Of a stretch of DNA of 14,282 bases, positions 7,266 to 14,282 are shown one piece after another. The translations under genes were made by a program, and so were the position numbers. The notes beneath the pieces are model-generated. The model had not been told where the DNA came from and searched no databases. It saw only the letters and a program-made list of their open reading frames with translations. How positions within the stretch are numbered: position 1 is the first letter of the stretch; every line of letters starts with the position of its first letter. This DNA is from JAJRXG01 sp047634015 (GTDB taxonomy: Bacteria; Bacteroidota; Bacteroidia; Chitinophagales; Saprospiraceae), in NCBI GenBank assembly GCA_047634015.1, contig JBLIDB010000125.1, forward strand, positions 1 through 14,282, read 5' to 3'.

Positions 7266-9395
7266 ATGGAAAATCAGAAGTCTATCAGTACTCCATGGGA
7301 ATGGCAGCTTGTGCGTTTAATACTTGGGGTAAGTATTGGTTTTTTCTTGTTGCTACTTATAGTATATGGATGGGATGAAGCTGGATTCAGGCAGCAGATC
7401 AGGTGGTCTGCGAGGATTAGCTTTGCGCTGTTTTGTATGGCATTTGGAGCATCAGCATTACACTATCTTTTTATGACTGGCTTTACATGGTGGCTATTAA
7501 AGAAGCGAAAATATATAGGGATTTCCTTTGCCACTATTCATTTGATCCATTTGGCTTTCTTGGTTATACTGCAATATGTCTATCACCCTGTATTTGATTT
7601 AGCAGCGACAACATCCCTCATTGGTGGAGGCATCGCCTATTTTTTTGTCATAATGATGTTGTCGACTTCATTTGAGAAGGGGAGACGATGGCTTTCTAAT
7701 AAGCAATGGGAATTACTGCATATGATTGGAGGATATTGGATATGGTCTATTTTCTTGACGACTTATTTCAAACGGACAGATACTGAACCTATTTATTGGA
7801 TTCCCGTAGGAATATTAGTGTTACTCCTCGTCTTCAGAGGGATTAAATTTACAGCCTCGTTTATAGGTAAAGCTGGACTTTCTGTTACGCTCATCTTGAT
7901 TTCCATAATGGACTTTACACCGGCGATGTCGCAGGGCGCATTAGGAGGAACAGAGCGTATTCTAATTAAAAATGGAATAGTCTATGATGGTAGTGGCAGC
8001 AGTCCCTATCCCGCGGACATCCTAATAGAGGAAGGTAAAATCAAGGCTGTGTTAAATAGACCACATGAGACAAAATCGGCTGTCACTATTGATGCTTCAG
8101 GTCTTGTAATCAGTCCAGGATTTATAGATATCCATGCTCATGGAGACCCTATGGCTAAACCGAATTTTAGAAACTTCTTAGCGATGGGAGTCACATCTAT
8201 CGCGCTCGGAATGGATGGATCAAGTACTTCAGTCAGTGATTTGAAGTCATGGATCCAAAAAGTAGAGGAAGTTAATCCTGGAGTAAATATTCTCCCATTT
8301 ATTGGTCACGGTACATTGCGGAAAGAAAGTGGTATCGGAAGATCTAAAGAGCTCGGTCAATATGAATTGGAAAAGTTAAAAGATTTAATCAATCATGCGT
8401 TCGAATTGGGGTGCTGGGGCGTATCCATGGGCCTGGAATACTTGCCAGGATATTATGCGGGAGAAGATGAGTTAATAGCCATAGCAAAAGTAGTAGGACG
8501 GCAAGGGGGGATCATATCATCACATATCAGAAATGAAGATGATCAGGCGATCGAGGCTTCCCTCACTGAAATGATTGAACTGTCCATCTATTGTCCCGTA
8601 AATATTTCACATATCAAAGTGGTCTACGGCCATGGAAGTAAACGTGCAAAAGAATTGTTGGCGATGCTCCATGAAAAACGTCCTTCTGGACATCAGGTTA
8701 CCGCCGACTTCTATCCTTATTCCGCGAGCTATACTGGAATTGGAATTGTATTTCCAGAATGGGCAAAAAATCCAAAAAAGTACGCATTAATTAAGCAAGA
8801 AAGGGGGGATGAGTTATTGGAATTTCTAAGAAATAAAATACAACAGCGCAATGGCCCAGAAGCGACATTATTTGGAACAGGGCCTTACAAGGGTAAAACA
8901 CTGCAAGACTTGGTCGACGAATACGATCGGCCTTATGAGGTCATATTGAGGGATATCATCGGACCTTATGGAGCCAGTGCTGCTTACTTCGTAATGGATG
9001 ATGAATTACAAAAGACACTGATGCTCGATGACCTGGTAGCCATAGGTTCAGATGGCAGCCCTACGATGCATCATCCCAGAGGATATGGTTCTTTTGCAAA
9101 GGTGATTGAAGAAGATGTACAGATAGGCCATCTACTAACATTAGAGAAAGCCATCTATAAAATGACAGGATTGCCTGCTAAGATTGTAGGTCTGGAGGAT
9201 CGAGGCCTTATCAAAAAAGGATATCAAGCAGATCTCGTAGTTTTTGATCCTAAGAAAGTGGCCAGCAAAGCAACATTTGCCCAACCTCATCAGCTCGCAG
9301 TAGGCTTTAACTATGTTTTTGTAAATGGTCAACTTGTAAAAGAGGGTGATGAATTTTATCACCGTAGTGGCAAGGTTTTACTAAAAGAGAGGTGA
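7266..9395 (+). CDS. Fusion: ferric-reductase/MsrQ-like membrane domain plus N-acyl-D-amino-acid deacylase-type amidohydrolase
   Basis: The 709-residue protein has two parts. Residues about 15-195 hold six helices resembling the ferric-reductase-like (MsrQ/YedZ) domain, with His92/His95 in helix 3 and His152 in helix 5 as candidate b-heme ligands; the third His of E. coli MsrQ appears to be absent. Residues about 203-221 form a seventh helix that looks like a former signal peptide. Residues 230-709 are a D-aminoacylase-family amidohydrolase with metal sites HAH (290-292), SHIR (His420), NISHIK (His449) and GSDG (Asp596). The place of the bridging Cys of the Alcaligenes D-aminoacylase is occupied by Asp317 (GMDGSS). 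Positive loops (KKRK 79-82, KGRRW 138-142, RGIK 191-194) predict an inside N-terminus and a periplasmic deacylase. The frame is continuous with no sign of a lost stop. Substrate, and any redox link between the halves, are unknown. Confidence 0.85.
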   Translation: MENQKSISTPWEWQLVRLILGVSIGFFLLLLIVYGWDEAGFRQQIRWSARISFALFCMAFGASALHYLFMTGFTWWLLKKRKYIGISFATIHLIHLAFLVILQYVYHPVFDLAATTSLIGGGIAYFFVIMMLSTSFEKGRRWLSNKQWELLHMIGGYWIWSIFLTTYFKRTDTEPIYWIPVGILVLLLVFRGIKFTASFIGKAGLSVTLILISIMDFTPAMSQGALGGTERILIKNGIVYDGSGSSPYPADILIEEGKIKAVLNRPHETKSAVTIDASGLVISPGFIDIHAHGDPMAKPNFRNFLAMGVTSIALGMDGSSTSVSDLKSWIQKVEEVNPGVNILPFIGHGTLRKESGIGRSKELGQYELEKLKDLINHAFELGCWGVSMGLEYLPGYYAGEDELIAIAKVVGRQGGIISSHIRNEDDQAIEASLTEMIELSIYCPVNISHIKVVYGHGSKRAKELLAMLHEKRPSGHQVTADFYPYSASYTGIGIVFPEWAKNPKKYALIKQERGDELLEFLRNKIQQRNGPEATLFGTGPYKGKTLQDLVDEYDRPYEVILRDIIGPYGASAAYFVMDDELQKTLMLDDLVAIGSDGSPTMHHPRGYGSFAKVIEEDVQIGHLLTLEKAIYKMTGLPAKIVGLEDRGLIKKGYQADLVVFDPKKVASKATFAQPHQLAVGFNYVFVNGQLVKEGDEFYHRSGKVLLKER

Positions 9396-9458
9396 ATTGT
9401 TGGGAGGGTTATCACGATTTTAGGAGCTTTTATTACCTACTCCGTATTCCTTGAGTAG

Positions 9459-9787
9459 CTACTTCCCTTTACAAAATAGCCAATAAATTACTCGCCAACA
9501 AATCATCCATATGTCTTCACGAAGATGATTCAATGATTGCTGACTATTCAAAGCGATGGAATCTCCATATAATTCGGTTTTTAGTCCATTAAGGACTTTT
9601 TGCAATGCTTCTTCAGGGCTTCTTAGTACCGAGTATTAGTAACGATAGATTGGTCCCTGAAGCCAGCTTTATTTTTCTCACAAAGAGCAGGACCAACAAT
9701 CGTAAGAAAGATTAAGCGTACTTGATTATGGAAATATCGCCAAAAGGGCCGTTTCCCGATATTATGACTTTCTGGAGTGGACTCATC
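9459..9787 (-). pseudogene. Possible decayed reading frames of unknown origin
   Basis: On the minus strand one frame is open from the repeat copy (9787) to TAA at 9623-9625, reading RLIFLTIVGPALCEKNKAG within it. An overlapping second frame (9635 to TAG 9459-9461, 58 codons) reads SPEEALQKVLNGLKTELYG and later WRVIYWLFCKGK. Neither has a plausible full-length start, and the two join near 9625-9635 as if by a frameshift. The amino-acid composition looks protein-like, but I recognise no family. It could be the remains of a gene truncated by the repeat, or chance open frames. Confidence 0.25.
9728..9787 (+). repeat. 60-bp dispersed repeat, copy 2 (solo end)
   Basis: 57 of 60 bases are identical to 3438-3497, in the same orientation. 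Only the right half of the 3332-3496 element is present; I could not find the matching inverted left arm in the preceding 300 bases. The copy lies between converging genes. Confidence 0.9.
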
Positions 9788-9838
9788 CTTCCTTATTTAC
9801 TATTTCCCATTTCAGGGTAAAGAAAACTGAAGGCAGAA

Positions 9839-10948
9839 TTATATCCTACTTTGTTCAATAGAAGCGTTCCCTTTTTGTGATTTCGTTACCTTATTGGCAT
9901 CGATTCTTTCTTGATAGTAGGCCTGCCTTTTCAATGGTTCATCTATTGATAAATAAAAGGATTTAATGTACTTTTTAATACTATTTCTTCCAGAGCGACT
10001 CAAATGTTCATATGAGCTAATCTGATTTAGTACTTCACCCTTTTTTGATTTGAATAACGCGACAGCCTCACTAATTTCTTCGGTGCTCGATTCTCCGAGA
10101 TAGATCCTTTCCTGGACGCTCGTTAATCCAAAAGCGGTCACTGCATAAGACGCATTCACTGCACCACTAAAATCAAAATCATAAGGGACAATCATAATTT
10201 CTCTGGAAGTGTTGGATTTTATGAGGTTAATGTTTTTATCAGATTCCAGATTCCAATCCGGATTTCCAATCATATATTGGAATAAAGAATTTTGTGCTGC
10301 ACTCTGAGGATTTAGATCAGCTTGCTGTACACCATATTCTTCATAAATGCCACCGCCAAGTCTCTCTGCCATCTCATCTTCATTTTCAATTAGAAAACCC
10401 CACTTTTCACCAATTTCATGATTTCCTTTGCTATCAATCCAATTAATTTTCACAAGCTGCACACGCAAACTTTGGTCAGTAATTGTATTGTATATCTTAT
10501 AAGCCAGATATTCTTTATGTAATAGTTCCTCTGTCTCCGCTCGATCGCCGCAATGAGTCACAAGCTTTAATGATTTATATGCTTTCAGGTTCTCAGGCCC
10601 CAAAACAGAGTGATCAAACTTTATTTTCAACGGTGGAAAATCACAAACTTTCTTTCTGTATTTACCTCTTGCTCGGATACTTACTCTCCATTCTGCATCA
10701 ATATCAGATGACTCTGCGAATTTGATAAAGGCACTTTGATAAGAAGCGGACTTCTTGTTAACAAGAAGTTTATCTACGTTAGTCCTTACAGAGATTTCTA
10801 AAACCTCTTGTTCTGATAGTCGATCAAATATACTTGACGGAGCCTCGCTCTTATCAACATTGCCGACATTACTTAAGTTAGTGGCAGAGAGGACAATGCT
10901 GGAGCAAAGAAAGTAAAGTAATAAAAAGAAGGATAATGATTTTCGCAC
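9839..10948 (-). CDS. Exported CotH-kinase-like protein (putative)
   Basis: A 369-residue protein with a clear signal peptide (MRKSLSFFLLLYFLCSSIVLSA, cut near residues 21-22). The mature part resembles the CotH atypical kinase fold at a distance: IRARGKYRKK and FPPLKIKF (91-111), KSLKLVTHC (125-133), the LLHKEYLAYKIYN helix (142-154), WGFLIEN (183-189), LFQYMIGNPDWN (222-233) and VPYDFDFSG (254-262), where CotH proteins have a PWDFD-type metal-binding motif. If active it would phosphorylate an exported protein; the substrate is unknown and activity is inferred. The start is GTG at 10948, chosen because an in-frame stop lies only two codons further upstream and the signal peptide begins exactly there. 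It ends in TAA at 9839-9841, converging on the fusion gene. Alternative: a Bacteroidota-specific protein without kinase activity. Confidence 0.7.
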   Translation of the reverse strand: MRKSLSFFLLLYFLCSSIVLSATNLSNVGNVDKSEAPSSIFDRLSEQEVLEISVRTNVDKLLVNKKSASYQSAFIKFAESSDIDAEWRVSIRARGKYRKKVCDFPPLKIKFDHSVLGPENLKAYKSLKLVTHCGDRAETEELLHKEYLAYKIYNTITDQSLRVQLVKINWIDSKGNHEIGEKWGFLIENEDEMAERLGGGIYEEYGVQQADLNPQSAAQNSLFQYMIGNPDWNLESDKNINLIKSNTSREIMIVPYDFDFSGAVNASYAVTAFGLTSVQERIYLGESSTEEISEAVALFKSKKGEVLNQISSYEHLSRSGRNSIKKYIKSFYLSIDEPLKRQAYYQERIDANKVTKSQKGNASIEQSRI

Positions 10949-11521
10949 GACTATTTATTTTTAGGTGATGATGCTACAAAGATCCGCTAGCGCTTACTTG
11001 TAAAGCTCACATCTTGGATTTACCAAGAAGCTTTCTCGACCAACGTCGAAAGGTTATAAGATATGAACGCAAATAAGGGCACTGCTTTTCTCTACGGAGT
11101 GGTAAAGAGATAAAGTATTGTTTTTTTTGGCAGCGATGTTTTCTTTGAAAAGGTAAAGAACGCAGGCATAGCTATAGTGAGCATATCTGTCGGTAAATGC
11201 AGGTACTTTTAACGAAGTCGATGGAAGAAAGGGACCTCGAACCTGCCTGCAGCCGGAAGAAAGTGATAAGTTTTTTTTTACCATTCCTAACCGGGGTTCA
11301 ATTTGCTTTCTTGTTAGAAGATATATAGGTCTATTTCGAGTGAATTGATGAACCCGTAGAGCTTATTATCTGTTTACCCCCTAGAAGACATAGTATATAA
11401 GTAAACAATATCTGTTTCGAAAGTTGAATTGGGCCAAATTGAGAAGTGAATCCCAATGAGCTACTTATATTAGCATTGTCTTTGAAGAAGAATTTATGCA
11501 ACCCGGAGTAATATCTGAAAG
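10949..11521. other. 573-base divergent spacer with hairpins, homopolymers and a doubtful ORF
   Basis: The spacer lies between the CotH-like gene (-) and phoX (+). It contains a hairpin TCTTGG-ATTTA-CCAAGA (11012-11028) whose flanks AAGCT/AGCTT also pair, CGCTAGCG at 10985-10992, T8 at 11121-11128 and T9 at 11271-11279. A GTTTAC...GTAAAC inverted pair lies around 11372-11406. A doubtful 76-codon minus frame is listed separately. No confident promoter for phoX was found. Confidence 0.5.
11054..11284 (-). other. Doubtful 76-codon ORF
   Basis: It has an ATG start at 11282-11284 and a Ser-rich product without hydrophobic segments of membrane length, known motif or clear ribosome site. Both A-runs give Lys-Lys-Asn codons (AAA AAA AAC). 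It could be a small protein, a structured RNA, or a chance frame in a repeated element. I would not call it a gene from this sequence alone. Confidence 0.2.
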
Positions 11522-12925
11522 ATGAATCGCAGGAAGTTTATGATGAAAGGCAGTCTCGTGGGCTTAGGATTCCTAGGTTTGAGGTCATATGCTTTTTCTT
11601 CTGATTTAATTTCGAATTCAGGGAATATTGAGGATTGGAGAGCTCATGGTTACGGACGCTTGAGGCGTGATCCAGAGGGGCTATTAAATTTACCTCGCGG
11701 CTTTTCATATAAGATCATATCTCGGCATGGTGATATCATGACTGATGGGTTTTATGTGCCAGGACTTCCTGATGGAATGGGAGCATTTCAGGGAGATAAG
11801 GATAAAACAATAATTGTCCGTAATCACGAAATTTCACCTACAGATGCTAATAACGGACCTTTTGGAGAAGAGTTATCGTTGTTGGAAAGATTGTCTCCAA
11901 ATCAATTATACGATTATGGACATGGGGAGAAACCTTGTCTCGGAGGGACATCGACTCTCGTTTACAATCAAAAGAGTCAGATCGTTGAGCAAGAGAGTCT
12001 AAGCCTGATTGGAACCGTGCGCAATTGTGCGGGTGGTATAACCCCATGGGGCTCTTGGATTACGTGCGAGGAGAGTACCATCAGGTCTGGTAGTATTTTA
12101 GAAAAGGATCATGGTTATAATTTTGAAGTGCCTGCTACTTCTGAGATAAAATTGTTTGACCCTGTCCCTATAAAAGCTATGGGCAGATTTAATCACGAAG
12201 CAGTATGTGTGGATCCTCGCACGAGTATTGTTTATCAGACGGAAGATCGTCCGGATGGTCTGATCTATCGATTTCTGCCAAATACTCCAGGTAAGTTGTT
12301 AAACGGAGGAAAATTACAAGTCCTTGGAATCAAGAATAGGGAAGCCTTTGATACGCGTAATTGGACAAACACAGGGGCTCCATGGATGCGAGTTGGGAAA
12401 AAGTACGAAGTGAGATGGTTAGATATTGATGACGTAGAATCTCCCGACGATGATCTTAGATGGCGTGGCAAAGAAGCTGGCGCCGCAGTATTTGCAAGAG
12501 GAGAGGGTATGTGGTTTGGGCAAAATGAAGTGTATTTCGCATGCACGAATGGAGGAAGAATGTGCCATGGTCAAATTTTTAGATATACCCCTTCTGCTTA
12601 TGAAGGCCAGCAAGAAGAAAATGACCATCCTGGAACCCTTGAGATATTTATAGAGCCTAATAACTCAGCTATCGTGGAGAGTTGTGATAATCTAACGATC
12701 GGCGCTAATGGAGATCTTATTATTTGTGAAGACAAGAAAACACCTAAAATAATTGGTGTCACGCCAAAAGGCAAAGTTTTTCAGGTTGCCAAGAATATTG
12801 GTTTCCCTTCAGAATTTGCTGGAGCAACATTTTCTCCTGATGGGAAGACCTTATTTGTTAATATACAGGAGGCGGGATTAACATTGGCAATAAATGGTCC
12901 CTGGGGACAAAGAATTAATCAATAG
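11522..12925 (+). CDS. phoX: PhoX-family phosphatase (DUF839), Tat-exported
   Basis: PhoX enzymes are calcium- and iron-dependent periplasmic alkaline phosphatases, typically made under phosphate limitation. The N-terminus NRRKFMMKG, followed by a mildly hydrophobic stretch (SLVGLGFLGL), is a twin-arginine export signal, expected because PhoX folds with its metals in the cytoplasm. Family blocks follow in order: VRNHEIS (99-105), LGGTSTLVY (140-148), RNCAGGITPWGSWITCEE (167-184, Cys169 being the likely iron-ligand Cys of this family), GRFNHEAVCVDP (221-232), VYQTEDR (237-243), RGEGMWF (326-332), SCDNL (387-391), ICEDKKTP (401-408), and FVNIQEAGLTLAINGPW (445-461). The length of 467 is typical for the shorter members and the gene is intact. 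The ATG at 11522 directly precedes the twin Arg, fixing the start. No Pho box was identified. Confidence 0.92.
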   Translation: MNRRKFMMKGSLVGLGFLGLRSYAFSSDLISNSGNIEDWRAHGYGRLRRDPEGLLNLPRGFSYKIISRHGDIMTDGFYVPGLPDGMGAFQGDKDKTIIVRNHEISPTDANNGPFGEELSLLERLSPNQLYDYGHGEKPCLGGTSTLVYNQKSQIVEQESLSLIGTVRNCAGGITPWGSWITCEESTIRSGSILEKDHGYNFEVPATSEIKLFDPVPIKAMGRFNHEAVCVDPRTSIVYQTEDRPDGLIYRFLPNTPGKLLNGGKLQVLGIKNREAFDTRNWTNTGAPWMRVGKKYEVRWLDIDDVESPDDDLRWRGKEAGAAVFARGEGMWFGQNEVYFACTNGGRMCHGQIFRYTPSAYEGQQEENDHPGTLEIFIEPNNSAIVESCDNLTIGANGDLIICEDKKTPKIIGVTPKGKVFQVAKNIGFPSEFAGATFSPDGKTLFVNIQEAGLTLAINGPWGQRINQ

Positions 12926-12929
12926 AAGG

Positions 12930-12951
12930 ATTGCCTAAGACCTTAGGTAAT
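12930..12951 (+). terminator. Hairpin after phoX
   Basis: ATTGCCTAAG and CTTAGGTAAT pair over ten positions with one G-T pair, starting five bases after the stop codon. The centre is only two bases, so the real stem is about nine pairs. The AT-rich tail (AATTTG) makes it a reasonable weak terminator. Confidence 0.45.
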
Positions 12952-13052
12952 AATTTGTAATGCTTTAAGACAGTTTTATGCAGTAGCAATGTTCACCTTG
13001 GAATAGATTATCTGCCGCATTATGTGGGTTAAACAGTCAGAACGATGCCTGA

Positions 13053-13877
13053 CTAGTAGTCAAGTTCAAAATTTCCCAATTTGATATCATCTATTCCGTC
13101 CTGATCAAATGGATTTTCAATCTGCTCTTGAACATTGAATAGCGTAATAAGAAAGAAGGATAAGATAATGTTTAATAAGTATATTATCAGATCAAAACGA
13201 CTTGAGATAAAGGTAATATTTGGACTTGCGATTATATCCCCAAGCAGGATATCTTGATATTCGATGTTCTTGATTAACGTTGGTGCATAGAAGAAAGGAA
13301 ATACATAAATGAACAACTCGCAATAGGCTCGTATACTCTTAGGGGTTCTATGAGTTTTGATCGAAATCGTATTCTCGAGACCCATAATTACATCTCTCAT
13401 CAATCTATAAATTTTTGAGGACAGACTTCTCCCTATTGAATCTCTATGTTTTTCTACAAATTCTTGAATCTTGTTTATAGACAGATTGAGCTTCTCTTTA
13501 TCATCAGATTCTGAATGTAAATAAACGATCAGTGCTGTTTTTACATTATGAACTTCCTTGTAGATCTTCTCCTTTTCACTCTCAGTTATTTTTTTGGAAA
13601 AGGAGAATAAATATTTAATAGATGAGAGAGCTCCTTTTACTCTTCCCAAATGTTCCAGAGCTTTTTCTCTTCTCTGGAAGGCACTGCCTAATGAAAAAAC
13701 TAAGGGGAAAACAACAGCTACAGATATGAGTGTCAGATCCAAATTGAAGATAAGCTTATAGCGATAAGATAGCCATGTCGCTAATATGGAAATAAAAACA
13801 GAAATAAAAGTTCTGTGGTTAATGACGCTAAAATATACGTTAAATGATTTACTAAGACGACTTTCTTTTTTGGTCAT
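13053..13877 (-). CDS. Bestrophin-like membrane protein, putative anion channel
   Basis: With the ATG at 13875-13877 the protein has 274 residues. A TTG at 13920-13922 would add 15 residues, but the ATG directly before TKKESRLSKSF is the more natural start. Helices lie at about 23-43, 47-65, 185-202 and 226-248. FPLVFSLGSAFQRREKAL (57-74) and the C-terminal VQEQIENPFDQDGIDDI (249-265) resemble bestrophin-family signatures; bestrophins end their channel domain with ENPFG-D-D-type acidic sequence. The charged middle (about residues 68-180) fits the cytoplasmic helical region. Known members form pentameric chloride or other ion channels, and function here is inferred. It ends in TAG, converging on phoX 127 bases away. 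A candidate promoter lies at 14018-14025. Confidence 0.65.
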   Translation of the reverse strand: MTKKESRLSKSFNVYFSVINHRTFISVFISILATWLSYRYKLIFNLDLTLISVAVVFPLVFSLGSAFQRREKALEHLGRVKGALSSIKYLFSFSKKITESEKEKIYKEVHNVKTALIVYLHSESDDKEKLNLSINKIQEFVEKHRDSIGRSLSSKIYRLMRDVIMGLENTISIKTHRTPKSIRAYCELFIYVFPFFYAPTLIKNIEYQDILLGDIIASPNITFISSRFDLIIYLLNIILSFFLITLFNVQEQIENPFDQDGIDDIKLGNFELDY

Positions 13878-14282
13878 AATTAAAATGAAATATGCGATGA
13901 AGTGATTTAATAATTCAGCCAAATAGCAAATGAAATTTCTTGATTTAGACGCTATCTATGCGTTATCCAAAAGAAGAAAGTGCTTTTTGCTTTTTGCCAA
14001 AGAAAGATTTCAAAGGCCAAAGATAGAGAATCAAGGAGATTTGAAATTTTGAGACAGGCAGATAGGTAAATCATATGCGTTTGCAAGTTCTTTATGGGCG
14101 GAAGTCAATTTAACTTAGGGCCTACTATTAAGAAAAAATTTCTTTTCGATCGGAATACACAATCATCTTGAGTTGATCATTTTTTTGGATATTTTTCATA
14201 AAGCAAAAGCCAGTAAAAACAAACAGGTGATATCGTATTATGGCAATGAGCTATCAATTGGCATCAACAAAATCCTCATAAT
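13878..14282. other. 405-base region upstream of the bestrophin-like gene to the window edge
   Basis: No gene is evident on either strand. It holds a candidate minus-strand promoter, a repeated GCTTTTT unit (13982-13995) and a small palindrome AAGAAA-aaa-TTTCTT (14130-14144). The last 40 bases include a 13-codon frame too short to call. Confidence 0.4.
14018..14025 (-). promoter_or_regulatory. Candidate -7 box (TATCTTTG) for the bestrophin-like gene
   Basis: The minus strand reads TATCTTTG, an exact match to the Bacteroidota TAnnTTTG -7 element. A TTTC at 14043-14046 (minus strand), 17 bases upstream, is one base off the -33 TTTG. The implied leader is about 135 bases. A single 6-base match in AT-rich DNA can occur by chance. 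Confidence 0.35.

Larger units (their letters stand above)
9396..9838. other. 443-base spacer between converging genes, apparently containing decayed sequence
   Basis: No intact gene is evident. It holds the second copy of the 60-bp repeat (9728-9787) and two adjoining minus-strand open stretches (9623-9787 and 9459-9635) described separately. No strong bidirectional terminator was recognised. Confidence 0.5.

Noticed and set aside
9750..9790. Hammerhead-ribozyme-like core (GATGAGTCC ... GAAA) on the minus strand of the repeat
   Set aside because: The obligatory CTGATGA context is not matched (AGGATGA and TAGATGA instead) and GTCC has no GGAC partner before GAAA, so stem II cannot form.
11225..11262. 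tRNA T-arm-like GGTTCGAG on the minus strand
   Set aside because: The flanking bases do not pair as a T-stem and no acceptor, D or anticodon arms are present.
12419..12653. Short open frames on both strands within phoX
   Set aside because: Conserved PhoX blocks occupy the whole stretch in another frame, and these frames have no recognisable motif.

Overview
The window is AT-rich DNA that fits a Bacteroidota (Cytophagales- or Saprospiria-like) chromosome. Supporting signs are the nos accessory-gene arrangement, PhoX, S1/P1 nuclease and CIA30-type secreted proteins, small two-helix membrane proteins, weak Shine-Dalgarno signals, and a few sites resembling the Bacteroidota TTTG / TAnnTTTG promoter. 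Lineage is inferred from protein character only. Gene density is low, with many spacers of 200-570 bases. Seven of the nine intact genes end in TAG.

Left end (1-2294, +): the 3' part of a nitrous-oxide reductase accessory operon, nosD-nosF-nosY, with gene ends overlapping. Each of the three genes carries one in-frame nonsense codon (TAA 327-329 in nosD, TAG 1454-1456 in nosF, TAG 1761-1763 in nosY). Recognisable family sequence resumes in the same frame after each stop and I see no indels. This looks like a recently inactivated operon for copper-site maturation of N2O reductase. NosZ, if present, would lie off the left edge.

2419-3275 (-): a CIA30-family protein and a small two-helix membrane protein. 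3276-3681 has no convincing gene but holds a 165-bp element bounded by 20-base inverted repeats; 60 bp of it recurs at 9728-9787.

3682-9395 (+): four genes with separate spacers. These are an exported S1/P1 zinc nuclease with all expected metal ligands, a two-helix potassium-channel/RCK protein with an unusual filter, an aldo/keto reductase, and a 709-residue protein. The last joins an MsrQ/ferric-reductase-like membrane domain to an N-acyl-D-amino-acid deacylase-type amidohydrolase, apparently through the deacylase's former signal peptide. This fusion and the nos decay are the most interesting items.

9396-14282: a spacer with a decayed minus-strand reading frame attached to the repeat copy, an exported CotH-kinase-like protein (-), a 573-base divergent spacer holding a doubtful ORF with A8/A9 runs, a Tat-exported PhoX-type phosphatase (+), and a bestrophin-like membrane protein (-) with a candidate promoter. 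Apart from nosDFY the genes do not form an obvious pathway. Several are envelope or nutrient-scavenging functions: nuclease and PhoX for phosphate, deacylase for D-amino acids. I saw no tRNA, rRNA, CRISPR array or complete insertion sequence.
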